DNA of 64,000 nucleotides from AWTP1-13 sp963827545 (GCA_963827545.1 CAWHBI010000017.1:1-64000); one strand, 5' to 3'. Positions 28,359-37,636 are shown, counted from the first letter of the stretch. Notes: generated by a model not told the origin, from the letters alone. A program made the numbers and translations.

Positions 28359-29173
28359 AGCCCATCGCTTTCGACTACGTCCGGCCGTCGACCGTCGCTG
28401 AAGCCGTGAGCATGCTCGCGGGCACGCCGGGTGCAAAGGTGTTGGCAGGGGGCCAGACGCTGGGCCCCATGCTCAACCTGCGCCTCGCCCAGCCGACGCT
28501 GCTCGTCGACATCAGTCGCATCCCCGAGCTCGCGGCCGTCAGCGAGGACAAGGATTCGGTCACCATCGGCGCCACGGTCACTCATGCGGCCATCGAGGAC
28601 GGCCGCGTGCCCGATCCGACCGGCGGCTTTCTCGCCGGCGTAGCCCGCGGCATCGGCTATCGCGCGGTGCGCACGCGCGGCACCGTCGGCGGCAGCCTGG
28701 CGCACGCCGACCCCGCCGCCGACTGGCTCTCCTGCCTGACAGCCCTGGGCGCCGAGGTGGTGATCGCCGGCGCCGGACCCGCTCGGCGCGTGCGGCTGCC
28801 GACATTCATGCGCGGCGCACTCGAAACCGAGCTCGGCGCCGGCGAGCTGATCGTCGGCATCCGCATCCCGAGGTTCTCGTCCAGCGCCCGCTTCGGCTTC
28901 CACAAGATCTGCCGCAAGGCGGGCGAGTTTGCCGACGCCATCGGCGTCGTCGTGCGCGATCCGGACATGGCCTTCCTCGGTGCAGTCGCGGGCGCGACGG
29001 GCGGCCGGCCGCTCGTCATGGAAATTCGGGCGGCGGCCGGACCCAGGGCGGCCATGACCATCGACGAGGCGCAAACGCTCCTCAAGCTGGTGCACTTCTC
29101 GGGGGACGACTACGAGCTGAAGCTCCACGCCGTGGCCCTGAAGCGCGCCCACGACCAGGCCTGCGCCGCATGA
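28355..29173 (+). CDS. FAD-binding (CoxM-type) subunit of molybdenum hydroxylase
   Basis: This 272-aa protein starts MKPIAFDYVRPSTVAEAVSML. It has KVLAGGQTLGPMLNLRL (FAD pyrophosphate loop) and YRAVRTRGTVGGSLAHADPAAD (second FAD motif). It shuttles electrons from the 2Fe-2S clusters to the acceptor. It overlaps the large-subunit gene upstream and the 2Fe-2S gene downstream by 4 bases each, so the three are translationally coupled. Confidence 0.93.
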   Translation: MKPIAFDYVRPSTVAEAVSMLAGTPGAKVLAGGQTLGPMLNLRLAQPTLLVDISRIPELAAVSEDKDSVTIGATVTHAAIEDGRVPDPTGGFLAGVARGIGYRAVRTRGTVGGSLAHADPAADWLSCLTALGAEVVIAGAGPARRVRLPTFMRGALETELGAGELIVGIRIPRFSSSARFGFHKICRKAGEFADAIGVVVRDPDMAFLGAVAGATGGRPLVMEIRAAAGPRAAMTIDEAQTLLKLVHFSGDDYELKLHAVALKRAHDQACAA

Positions 29174-29796
29174 GGATCGCGCTCACCGTCAACGGCCGGC
29201 CGGTGGAAGCGGAGGTGGCACCGCGCACGAGCCTCGCCGATTTCCTGCGGGAGCAACTGCTGCTCACGGGCACGCACGTGGGCTGCGAGCACGGTATCTG
29301 CGGCGCATGCACGGTGGAGATCAACGGCGAGATCGCGCGCTCCTGCATCACCTACGCGGTGGCCTGCGACGGCGCCGAAATGCGCAGCATCGAGGGCTTC
29401 GACGACGACCCCCTGATGGCTCGCCTGCGCCAGGCCTTCACCGAGGAGCATGCGCTGCAGTGCGGCTACTGCACGCCGGGCATGCTGATCGCCGCCCGCG
29501 ACCTGGTGCGCCGCAAGCCTGCCCTCACGCGCTCCGACATCCGCACCGAAATGAGCGGCAACCTGTGCCGCTGCACGGGCTACGTGGGGATCGTCAACGC
29601 CATCGCCCGCGTCATGGCCGAGCACCCGGCCTTGGATCAGCCGGCCCCGCGCGCCGCGAACGCCTGGCTCGGCCCGGCACCTGGACCGGTGGCCACCACC
29701 GCCGCATCGCCGGCGCGTGTCTCGCCTGCTCCGGTCGGACGGGAAGCGCCTCTCCACCGCGGCCGCGACCGGCCATCGGCGAGCTGGTCCGCGTAA
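29170..29796 (+). CDS. 2Fe-2S (CoxS-type) subunit with extended Pro/Ala tail
   Basis: The first about 155 residues are a normal small subunit: CEHGICGAC near residue 39, QCGYCTPGM and GNLCRCTGY. The last about 50 residues are Pro/Ala/Arg-rich and end at a TAA just where a CoxG-like domain begins in another frame. In related bacteria the 2Fe-2S subunit can be fused through such a linker to a CoxG domain, so a frameshift in a CoxS-CoxG fusion is possible. A total of 208 aa is long for the family. Confidence 0.9.
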   Translation: MRIALTVNGRPVEAEVAPRTSLADFLREQLLLTGTHVGCEHGICGACTVEINGEIARSCITYAVACDGAEMRSIEGFDDDPLMARLRQAFTEEHALQCGYCTPGMLIAARDLVRRKPALTRSDIRTEMSGNLCRCTGYVGIVNAIARVMAEHPALDQPAPRAANAWLGPAPGPVATTAASPARVSPAPVGREAPLHRGRDRPSASWSA

Positions 29797-29816
29797 CGGT
29801 CGGCAAGATCGAGGAG

Positions 29817-30395
29817 GTGGACGGCACGGTCCGCCTCGCCCAGTCATTCGTGCTGGAGCACCCGCGCGATGCCGTCTGGCAACTGATGTCCGACCCGCAG
29901 TCCGTCGCGCGCGCCATGCCCGGCGCACACCTCGATGGCCCGCCGCAGGAAGGCAGGATCACCGGCCGCCTCGAGGTCAAGCTCGGGCCCATCACTGCAA
30001 GCTTCGCTGGTGAGGGGACTGTCGAGCCGTTTCCAGCAGAGTTCCGCCAAATCATCAGGGGGCGCGGCGGCGACCGCAAGAGCGGGTCCCGCGTCGCGGG
30101 CAGCGTCGACTATCACCTTTTCGCTATCACCGGAGAAACGGGCGCCGCGGCGACGCGCGTCGACGTCGTCATCAGCTACGCCCTGACCGGCCTGCTGGCG
30201 CAGCTCGGCCGCTCCAATATGGCACGCGATCTCGCGCAGCGTATCGGCGAGGCCTTCGCCCAGAACATCGATGCACAATTGCGAAACCCGACCGGCGCGC
30301 CCGTGCGGCAAGCCCAAATCGGCGCCATATCGCTGCTCCTGCAGGTCGTTGCAGCGCGCCTACGCGCCCTCTTCGCCAGGTTCCTAGGTTCGTAG
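29817..30395 (+). CDS. CoxG-like SRPBCC-family protein
   Basis: This protein of about 192 aa has the CoxG fold: AQSFVLEHPRDAVWQLMSDPQSVARAMPGA, GRLEVKLGPITASFAGEGTVE and GRSNMARDLAQRIGEAFAQN. The C-terminus (LLLQVVAARLRALFARFLG) could anchor it to the membrane, as CoxG does for CO dehydrogenase. The first start in frame after the preceding stop is the GTG at 29817, which has its GGAG too close, so independent initiation is doubtful. It is more likely the second half of a fused gene. Confidence 0.75.
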   Translation: MDGTVRLAQSFVLEHPRDAVWQLMSDPQSVARAMPGAHLDGPPQEGRITGRLEVKLGPITASFAGEGTVEPFPAEFRQIIRGRGGDRKSGSRVAGSVDYHLFAITGETGAAATRVDVVISYALTGLLAQLGRSNMARDLAQRIGEAFAQNIDAQLRNPTGAPVRQAQIGAISLLLQVVAARLRALFARFLGS

Positions 30396-30593
30396 CTGCC
30401 GTCGCATGCCAGGTACCTCGATCCTCACGGGCGGCCGAGGAGCCGGTCAATCACGCGCATTTAGGCCTCGAGGTGATCGGGAACTCACGCCTGTTTGGAA
30501 GTACGTTGAACCCAGATCTTGGTGCGGCGCTGGTCGATGGTCGGCTCGTCACGTCACAGCATCGCCCTATTATACCGGCGAACCAATCAACAT

Positions 30594-30710
30594 ACCCGTC
30601 ATCCCGGAAGTCGAGGCGTCGCCGAGACTGTCCGGGATCTGCGGCAGGGCATGGGCGTGCGGCTGATCCCGGATATCCTCGACTGCGTCTCGGATTCCGG
30701 GATGACGGGT
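30594..30710. repeat. 117-bp palindromic repeat (ACCCGTCATCCCGGAA arms)
   Basis: Perfect 16-bp inverted arms (ACCCGTCATCCCGGAA/TTCCGGGATGACGGGT) enclose a second nested pair (TCCGGGATC/GATCCCGGA). It lies 21 bases beyond the 3' end of the caspase-like gene. It belongs by style to the GTCATCCCGG class also seen at 55391 and 60991. Confidence 0.75.
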
Positions 30711-30731
30711 GAAAACTTTGGCTGCTTGGTA

Positions 30732-32231
30732 TTACTGGCGTGTGAGAGTAAACGTGCCGTCGCAGGATCCGCTGCTATGGGAGAACGTCCCGCTGCCGCT
30801 ATTGCCGCGCAGCGTGCCGGAGTAGCTATGAGTTCCTCGAGCACTGCCGGTTGACAAATGAGTAACGCGGAATACACCGGACGCAGACGCCGACCCCCGA
30901 ACTCCTCCGGCACCCATCGAGCCCAAAACCACGCCGTTGCTGATCAATATGGTTGGAGTATATCGTTTGTTGCCGCAGTTCTGACTGATGCGCACCATTT
31001 GCCAAGTGCCATCGAATGGGTTCGCGAGCTTGGGTAGCGCCGCAACCTTTTGGCGGTCGGCGCCCTTTTCAGCCTCGGCATCTGCCACCTTGCGTGCCTC
31101 CTGTGCCGCCCTCACGGCAGCCGCGCGTTGTTCCTCCGCTGCCTTCGCTGCCTCTCTCGCAATTCGCACCTCCTCCAAGGCCTTGTGCAGTTCGGCGCGC
31201 TGGCCTTCTGCAGCTTTGCGCTCAGCCTCGAGCCGCTCAAGCTCAGCTTGCTTGCGCGCCTCTTCCTTCCGCCGAAGCTCAGCTTCCCTCGCTGCCCGTT
31301 CGGCCTCTTGCTGCTGTTTGTGTTGCTCAATCAGCGCTCGTGCGAGTGGAGCGAACGAGCCATCCGGATAACGCTCTAGATAGGAGGTCAGCACCGCCGG
31401 GTTGTCGCTGTCCTTCACCGAGACCCAAAAGGCCAACTCGATCTGCTGTGCGGTGGATTTTGGCGGTATGAAGTAGAACTTCGCCGTCATGGCGGAGTGT
31501 TCCCACGGCACCTGCCGCCGCGCTGTCTCCTGCATGACATTGTTGCGCACGTTGATGAGGATAGTCGGCAGATCGTCGCCGGGGGTCGCAATGTGTTTTA
31601 TCAGGGCGGCCGCGTAGGGCGAATTCCGGCCTGTCCCGTCGAGCGCCACATTGCCCGGCTGCGTCGAGTAGCTGATCAGGGTGCCTTCGCCGGACTCCAC
31701 GGCGGCAAAGCCGCGCCCGATCTGGGTCGAGCGCGTGCCGAGTGCGCGGGCGAGGTTGCGAGCCAGCGGATTGTCGCGGCAGGCGTCCATGATGAGGATG
31801 TTCGTGCTCGTCTCGCGCTCCATTGTGCGATGCACGAGGTCGAGGCGCACCATCTCGAAGTCAATCGCGGACGCCGTCGTCAGCTTGGCGTCGATGGGAA
31901 CCAGGTAGTTCTGCCCACCTACCTGGAGGCCGTGCCCGGCATAGAAGAAGAGGCCGACCTGGGCGCCGCCGAGGGCCTCGGCGAAGTCACGAACGGTACG
32001 GTCCATCGCTGCCTTGTCGAGGTCACGCCCCTCCATCACGGCAAACCCGAGCTTCTTGAGCACCGCCGCGAAATCGGCCGCGTCGTTCTTGGGGTTCTCC
32101 AGGCGCGGTGTGTGCTTGTAATCGGAGTTACCAATCACCAGCGCCAGCCGTTTGCCTTGGGCAAACGAGGGACTTGAAGCAAAAAGCAGAACCAAGAGCA
32201 GGGCGGCAATTTCATAGAAGCGGTCGGACAT
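30732..32231 (-). CDS. Secreted caspase-like (peptidase C14) protein with long charged coiled coil
   Basis: The 499-aa protein has a signal peptide (MSDRFYEIAALLLVLLFASS, SFAQ). A caspase p20-like domain follows: RLALVIGNSDYKHTPRLENPKNDA, catalytic His in FFYAGHGLQV and catalytic Cys in LIMDACRDNP. From about residue 300 to 400 there is a Glu/Arg/Ala-rich coiled coil. The last about 90 residues form a Gly/Ser-rich beta-type domain. It should act in the periplasm or at the surface. The target is unknown. The ATG at 32231 is chosen because the signal peptide starts there. Confidence 0.88.
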   Translation of the reverse strand: MSDRFYEIAALLLVLLFASSPSFAQGKRLALVIGNSDYKHTPRLENPKNDAADFAAVLKKLGFAVMEGRDLDKAAMDRTVRDFAEALGGAQVGLFFYAGHGLQVGGQNYLVPIDAKLTTASAIDFEMVRLDLVHRTMERETSTNILIMDACRDNPLARNLARALGTRSTQIGRGFAAVESGEGTLISYSTQPGNVALDGTGRNSPYAAALIKHIATPGDDLPTILINVRNNVMQETARRQVPWEHSAMTAKFYFIPPKSTAQQIELAFWVSVKDSDNPAVLTSYLERYPDGSFAPLARALIEQHKQQQEAERAAREAELRRKEEARKQAELERLEAERKAAEGQRAELHKALEEVRIAREAAKAAEEQRAAAVRAAQEARKVADAEAEKGADRQKVAALPKLANPFDGTWQMVRISQNCGNKRYTPTILISNGVVLGSMGAGGVRGSASASGVFRVTHLSTGSARGTHSYSGTLRGNSGSGTFSHSSGSCDGTFTLTRQ

Positions 32232-32682
32232 CGATCGCTCCAATACGTTTATCCCTCCGACAAACAACTGAGTGTACTACGGCTGACATGCAGCAACAAC
32301 ATCGCTAAGGCACGAACGAACGGTCCGTTCAAAGGCCGAGGAGTGTCAACATCATCGGCGAGTGACTCTCTGTTGCTGGGGGCGCATCCACCGTCACGGC
32401 TAGTCACGCGGCGCGGTAATGGTGCTTCGTTGCGTCTCTGTTACAACGGAGCATCTTTTCGCTGAAGTAGGCGATGGCCGTTGAGAGCTGATATCCTGAC
32501 CGCAAGCCTTAAAGTGTGATGGAGCTCAGTGGCGTGGAGCGGCGCTTGCCGCCAGAAGGACGTGAGGCTTCAGCCCCGACGGGTACGCATCATTGCACAT
32601 CCGAGGCCAAGTCTGCGGGCGATAGGCGGCATCAAGACTGGGGGCTGAGATCACAATAGCATCAGACGGCTCGGCGGTTCGC
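32232..32682. other. Intergenic, one palindrome but no gene
   Basis: This 450-bp spacer lies between the divergent caspase-like and MFS genes. It is AT-richer than its surroundings. It contains a 13-bp perfect palindrome at 32318-32330. Small ORFs here show no recognisable feature. Confidence 0.5.
32318..32330. promoter_or_regulatory. Palindrome GAACGGTCCGTTC
   Basis: A perfect 13-bp palindrome (arms GAACGG/CCGTTC, centre T) lies about 90 bases upstream of the caspase-like gene. An extra GAAC directly 5' makes GAACGAACGGTCCGTTC. The form is typical of TetR-type operators. No TetR gene is in the window. Confidence 0.4.
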
Positions 32683-33951
32683 GTGGCCACGTCCAAATGG
32701 ACGCGCTGGGGCCAACTCGTCCTTGGCATCATCTGCCTGGTGATGATCGCCAATCTGCAATACGGCTGGACGCTTTTTATCGACCCCATTGATGCAAAGT
32801 ACCACTGGGGTAGGGCGGCGATTCAGGTGACCTTCACCATTTTCATCGTCACGGAAACCTGGATCGCGCCGATCGCGGGCTACTTGGTCGATCGTTTCGG
32901 CCCGAGGGCCCTGGTCCTCGCTAGTGGAGCGCTGGTCTCCATTGCCTGGGTCATTAATTCGATCGCGGACTCCTTGAGCCTGGTCTATGTCGCTGCGGTC
33001 ATCGCCGGTCTTGGCGCGGCCCCGATCTTTGGTGCAACCGCCGGCAACGCCGTGAAATGGTTCCCAGACCGAAGGGGCCTCGCCACGGGATTGACGGTCG
33101 CCGGCTTCGGCGCCGGTTCCGCCCTAACAGTTGTGCCGCTCGGCAACCTGATCCAGGCGAGCGGCTATGAGGCGGCGTTTTTGTGGTTCGGCCTTGGCCA
33201 GGGCATCGTCATCGTCGCTGCTGCGCTCATGTTGCGAGCGCCACAAGCTGCCGATCACGTCGGTCTCATTGCCCCACAAATAGGGCAAAGCCGGCGTGAC
33301 TACACGCCTGCTGACGTGCTGAAGTCGCCGCCGTTCTGGCTGATGTACGCGATGTTCGCCATGGTCGGAACCGGCGGTCTGATGGTGACGGCGCAACTCG
33401 CCCCCCTTGCAAGAGACTTCGCAATCGACACCGTGCCCGTATCGCTTCTCGGGTTGACCATGCCGGCACTCGGCTTCGCGTTGTCGATCGGCCTCGTGCT
33501 CAACGGCCTGTCGCGGCCGTTCTTCGGCTGGCTGTCCGACCACGCCGGCCGTGAGAACACAATGTTCATCGCCTTTCTCATGGAGGGCATTGGCATCTAT
33601 GCCCTGCTCTGGTTCGCGTCCAATCCGACGATGTTCGTGTTGTTATCGGGGCTGGTGTTCTTCGCCTGGGGCCAAATATTTGCCTTGTTCCCAGCAACGT
33701 GCACGGACATCTATGGCAAGAGGTTCGCGACGACGAATTACAGTTTGCTCTATACGGCGAAGGGAATTGCCGCTCTCCTGGTCCCGTTGGGCAACGTGCT
33801 GACCACGGCGACCGGAGGTTGGACGGCCGTATTCATGGTGGCATCGGCGCTCAACATCATCGCAGCCATTTTGGCCTTGGTCGCATTGAAGCCCATGCGG
33901 ATAGAAGTCCTAAGACAAGAAAGCGTGGCGCCGCCTAATCTAACCCAATAA
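32683..33951 (+). CDS. MFS transporter of the oxalate/formate antiporter (OFA) type
   Basis: This 422-aa inner-membrane carrier has twelve predicted helices. The N-terminus QLVLGIICLVMIANLQYGWTLF, the VKWFPDRRGLATGLTVAGFG segment after helix 4 and the central GWLSDHAGRENTM are typical of OxlT/OFA proteins. It probably exchanges small carboxylates. The start is the GTG at 32683 (VATSKWTRW). It stands alone; no oxalate decarboxylase or formyl-CoA transferase gene is nearby. Confidence 0.88.
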   Translation: MATSKWTRWGQLVLGIICLVMIANLQYGWTLFIDPIDAKYHWGRAAIQVTFTIFIVTETWIAPIAGYLVDRFGPRALVLASGALVSIAWVINSIADSLSLVYVAAVIAGLGAAPIFGATAGNAVKWFPDRRGLATGLTVAGFGAGSALTVVPLGNLIQASGYEAAFLWFGLGQGIVIVAAALMLRAPQAADHVGLIAPQIGQSRRDYTPADVLKSPPFWLMYAMFAMVGTGGLMVTAQLAPLARDFAIDTVPVSLLGLTMPALGFALSIGLVLNGLSRPFFGWLSDHAGRENTMFIAFLMEGIGIYALLWFASNPTMFVLLSGLVFFAWGQIFALFPATCTDIYGKRFATTNYSLLYTAKGIAALLVPLGNVLTTATGGWTAVFMVASALNIIAAILALVALKPMRIEVLRQESVAPPNLTQ

Positions 33952-34075
33952 CTGCATAGTAGAATTTCTGCTAATGGGATGGCCCGGCCGTGCTTAGCGG
34001 CTCATAGTGAGCAGACGCTTGTTGGAGCATCGAGACTGGTTGGTCCTGACGAGCAGAGCGGATGGCTTCCAGGGA

Positions 34076-34831
34076 CTACCTGATCGGTCCTGCCGCGCCA
34101 AACCTGTAGTTCAGCCGCACAACTACCGTCTGGACATCAATGTCGATATTGCCGAACTGACTGTTCGGCACGGGCGGCGGGGCATCGATCCCAACGTGCA
34201 GATAGTTGTATTCGACGCCCAGAAAGAGGTTAGGCATCAGCGCATAGTCGATCCCAACCCCCGCCGTCCACCCGTTCTCGCGCCCGCCGGAAGAGGAGAT
34301 CACGGCGCCCGTGCCGGCCTGATTGAAGTTGATGTCCACCTCCGCGCTGGCCCAACCTCCCTTGCCGTAGGCCAGCCAACGCTCATCGGCGTAGCCGAGG
34401 CGCCCCGTCAGCGCAAACAGGTTGTGCACCTCGCTCGACCGCGAGAGACCCGGCACAAACGATGACTGCGAGGTCTCGTTGAAATCGAGCCAAGAGTAGG
34501 CGAATTCGATGCCGGCAACCATGCGGCCCCATTGCTTCTGCCAGCCGACCTGCAGCCCGCCTGTGAAAGACGTGCTGCTCTGATCGAAGTTTTCAGCGAA
34601 CAGCGTAACTGGGTCCACGACGTTCGAATTCGCATCGACGCTGGTATAGGCCGAGCCCAGGTGCGCGCCAGCGTAAAGGCCTGTCCAGTCGAAGAGGAAG
34701 AAGCCTGGAGTGGGGGCAGGTGGATCGTAGGGCGTATAGCGGTAGGGACCGTCGGTACGTGCCGGCAAGACCTGCGCGCCAAGTGCCCACAATGCCAGAT
34801 AGGCGATAGTCAGGGCGCGCTGCGCATCCAC
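34076..34831 (-). CDS. Outer-membrane beta-barrel protein (Omp25/RopB-like)
   Basis: This 251-aa precursor has a signal peptide (IAYLALWALGAQVLPA). The barrel opens with FDWTGLYAGAHLGSAY and has alternating strands such as GGLQVGWQKQWGRMVAGIEF, LTGRLGYADERWLAYGKGG and FLGVEYNYLHVG. It ends near VQTVVVRLNYRFG. This is the small alphaproteobacterial porin-like family. I take the GTG at 34831 as the start; the longer frame adds 15 residues without signal-peptide character. Confidence 0.85.
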   Translation of the reverse strand: MDAQRALTIAYLALWALGAQVLPARTDGPYRYTPYDPPAPTPGFFLFDWTGLYAGAHLGSAYTSVDANSNVVDPVTLFAENFDQSSTSFTGGLQVGWQKQWGRMVAGIEFAYSWLDFNETSQSSFVPGLSRSSEVHNLFALTGRLGYADERWLAYGKGGWASAEVDINFNQAGTGAVISSSGGRENGWTAGVGIDYALMPNLFLGVEYNYLHVGIDAPPPVPNSQFGNIDIDVQTVVVRLNYRFGAAGPIR

Positions 34832-35108
34832 GTGAACCACTCCGGATGACGTTGTCGAATCATGACATTGCAACAACGATCCGCCTGCTGTGGAACCGGC
34901 ACAAGCCGAAAGGCCGAGCTGAGGTAGGCCCCTGTAAATCGGGTGCGGCTGCGCAACGGTCCCCTATAAGACAAAAGAAGGGCGCGCGGCTCCGGGCCGG
35001 TAGGACTTCGACGGAGCAGCGCGGCCACTATAGTGCGACTGTCGCGGCCACATTGCCACATCGCGAGTCTCCGAAGCACCGACTTTCCGCCTCGACGAGA
35101 TGGGACGT

Positions 35109-36078
35109 ATGAAGCCGACCTCTGCAATCGTTGCCGCTGTCGCGATGGGATGGGCGGCATCCTCGATTGCTCAACGGCCTCGCCGAACACGCCACCACCA
35201 CGCTTCCCGCACCTGCTGTGTATGACGCCAGGACTGCGCCTGCCTCTGCGCTTCAGCATGCGGGTATGGTTCGCGTGCCCTCCGGCATCTATCCGATCGG
35301 GTCGCCGGCGGACCATCCGCTCGTCGATCGCGCGGCCGTGCCCGCCCACCGCGTGGCAATCGAAGCATTCCGTATCGATCGCACCGAGGTGACGAAGCAC
35401 AGTTCGCCGAGTTCCTGAATGCGCTAGCGGTCAAGGCGTCGGGAACCGCCCTGGCGGAAAGGTCGGGCCTGCGAATATCGCGCCGTCCGATCGTGCGCTG
35501 TTCCTGGAGTTCAGCAGCCGTCCGTCGCCGTATACGATCATCGACCTCGACGACAACGAAGCGCTCATCGGCGTACGCGAAGGGCGCTTCGCCTCCAATC
35601 CTGGCAAAGAGAACCACCCCGTGACCGAGACCACTTGGGCGGGTGCGCTGGCCTATTGCAGATGGCGCGGGACAAGATTGCCGACGGAGGTGGAATGGGA
35701 GGCCGCGGCACGGGGCAAGGAAGGGCGAACATTTCCCTGGGGCGAGGCGATGCCGACAATCGATCTTGCCGTCATCGACCTTGCAAGCGGCGACATTCCT
35801 CCTGTGGGTAGCCGACCCAAGGGAGCCGCGCCGGAGGGGTTGCTGGACATGGCGGGCAGCTTGCTCGAGTGGACCAGCACGCTCGACCGGCCCTACCCTT
35901 ACCGTGCCGAAGACGGGCGAGAAGACCCACCGCCCCAGGCGAGCGTGTCGTGCGCGGGGGGAACTATGTCTTCGACGACGCACCCGAGCGACTGACGACC
36001 TGGAACCGGACGGTGTCGTGGCGAAATCCGGCAACGGGGCACCGCCAAATAGGATTTCGCTGCGCTGTCGACGAGTAA
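35109..36078 (+). pseudogene. Sulfatase-modifying-factor (FGE-type, SUMF1) family protein, multiply frameshifted
   Basis: A signal peptide starts at 35109 (MKPTSAIVAAVAMGW, SSIAQ). FGE-sulfatase-domain pieces then follow in different frames: MVRVPSGIYPIGSPADHP and FRIDRTEVT, AQFAEFLNALAV, ETTWAGALAYCRWRGTRLPTEVEWEAAARG with FPWGEAMP, and VVRGGNYVFDDAPERLTTWNR with IGFRCAVDE. At least four frame changes of mixed sign occur. Unlike the single +1 shifts elsewhere, this looks like a real decaying gene. The family includes formylglycine-generating enzymes and many ergothioneine/haemolysin-like relatives. Confidence 0.75.
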
Positions 36079-36228
36079 GCGCGTTCAAGTCTCAGGACCT
36101 GACGCTCTGAGCTGGGGTGCGCCAGATAGTCAGGCGCAACCGTCAGTTGAAAAACAGCGGCTGGCTAGCCTTGCGCCATCATCGTGCGCAATATCGGTCG
36201 CCACACCCGGGTGTCTGTGGGGTTCACT

Positions 36229-37278
36229 ATGAGGCGCTGCTTCATCTGGTTGGTGCTGGCATTCCACCTGGGTCAGCCCCTCGACGCCGACGCTCAACAG
36301 GTGAAGCTCAGGGCTACCTTGCAGGTGGCCGTTTCGGAACCGTACCTCGGCGTGCCGCTTGTCCGTTTCAAGGACGAGGTCGAGAAGCGGTCCGGCAGGG
36401 CCCTCTCTGTCGAGATCTTCGACAAGGGACAGCTCTACATCGACACCCAGGTTGTCGACGCCGTCGCGTCCGGCGCCATCGAGATGGGCGTCGCGGGAAC
36501 ATATCAGTTCACAAAGAAGATCCCGGATATCAGCATCGTGGAGCAGCCGTTCCTTTTTAATTTCGAGGCGTTGCTCCGTGCGGCTGTAGACCCCGACAGC
36601 GAGGTAAGGAAGCTGATCGACACGACCGTTCTCGAAGCGGCCGGGGTGCGAGTCCTCTGGTGGCAGGCGGCCGGGACCAGTGTTTTCTTCTCCAAGGGCA
36701 ACGACGTAACTGATCCGGACACGATCAAGGATAAGAGGGTACGCGTATTCAGTCAGATAACGGCGCAATTGACCAAGGGGTGTGGCGGGAGGCCGACCGC
36801 AATCTCCACATCGAAAATGCACGACGCGATCAGGGACGGCTCAGTCGATCTGGCTATGGGCTCCGTCGTCAGCGTCGAGCCGCGAGAGCTGTGGAAGGTC
36901 ACGGATACGATCACGCAAACCCATCACGTACCGATCGAGTTCCTCCTCCTCATCAACGAGCGAGTTTGGCGGTCCCTGTCCCCAAGCCACCAAGCCATCA
37001 TTGCCGAGGCGGCAAGGGACGTGGAGCGGCTGACCCGTGACCGGGTGTCCGAGCTCGAGGTGGGTGCATACGCTTTTGCTCGCGAGAAAGGCATGCGGGT
37101 CCACACGCTGACTCCCGACCAGGTGGCCGAGTGGCGCGCCTGCAGCGCCAATGTGCTTGTCGACTACATGAGCCAAAATGGAGAGCTTGGGAGGCAACTC
37201 CTAGCGGCCTACGGCAGGCTTCGGACCCATCCGTGCTGCACATCTGGACCAAGCGCAGCCCCATTCAACCGCCGCTGA
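36229..37278 (+). CDS. TRAP transporter solute-binding protein (DctP family), orphan
   Basis: This 349-aa periplasmic receptor has a signal peptide (MRRCFIWLVLAFHL, DADAQ). Family segments are GAIEMGVAGTYQFTKKIPDISIVEQPFLF, IKDKRVRVFSQI and HVPIEFLLLINERVWRSLSP. No DctQ or DctM membrane genes adjoin it, so it either works with a transporter elsewhere or is a sensor. An upstream GTG at 36184 would add 15 residues. Confidence 0.88.
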   Translation: MRRCFIWLVLAFHLGQPLDADAQQVKLRATLQVAVSEPYLGVPLVRFKDEVEKRSGRALSVEIFDKGQLYIDTQVVDAVASGAIEMGVAGTYQFTKKIPDISIVEQPFLFNFEALLRAAVDPDSEVRKLIDTTVLEAAGVRVLWWQAAGTSVFFSKGNDVTDPDTIKDKRVRVFSQITAQLTKGCGGRPTAISTSKMHDAIRDGSVDLAMGSVVSVEPRELWKVTDTITQTHHVPIEFLLLINERVWRSLSPSHQAIIAEAARDVERLTRDRVSELEVGAYAFAREKGMRVHTLTPDQVAEWRACSANVLVDYMSQNGELGRQLLAAYGRLRTHPCCTSGPSAAPFNRR

Positions 37279-37580
37279 GAGGTGCCCATGTCGGGATCGA
37301 GCGAGCCGGCTGGCTCCGAGAGTTTGCAACGTGGGCTTCGTTGACGAACCTCCCACCACGATTGCTCAGCATCGGAAGCTTGAACCCGCTTCTCCTCAGT
37401 GCGCGGCCTGAACTACACGGCAGCTTCGCGGACAGGTCCAACGACACGCGTCTCCACAGGGACGCCTTTGCGCAGGTGTGCTAGCGCTGGGCCCGGCGAA
37501 GTCAGTCCATTGGGGCGTGCACCGAAGCCGTCCCGTCAGCAGGTTACGTTGGCTGCCCGATAGGGGGATCTGCGACAAAC

Positions 37581-37593
37581 TGAACGAGGTTCA
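37581..37593. promoter_or_regulatory. Operator-like palindrome TGAACGAGGTTCA (distal)
   Basis: TGAAC-N3-GTTCA is a perfect 5-bp inverted repeat of the kind bound by TetR/AcrR regulators. A second copy lies 56 bases further down (centre to centre). Both precede pspA. Confidence 0.6.
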
Positions 37594-37636
37594 TTTTCTG
37601 CTTGCGCGAGGCTGAGCACTGCGGTAAAAAAGAAAC

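Noticed and set aside
26001..29173. True aerobic CO dehydrogenase (form I)
   Set aside because: The large subunit has PYRGVARTG at the active-site loop and lacks the AYxCSFR signature.
32318..32330. parS-like or FNR-like site
   Set aside because: GAACGGTCCGTTC matches neither the parS consensus nor TTGAT-N4-ATCAA. It is listed only as a generic palindrome.
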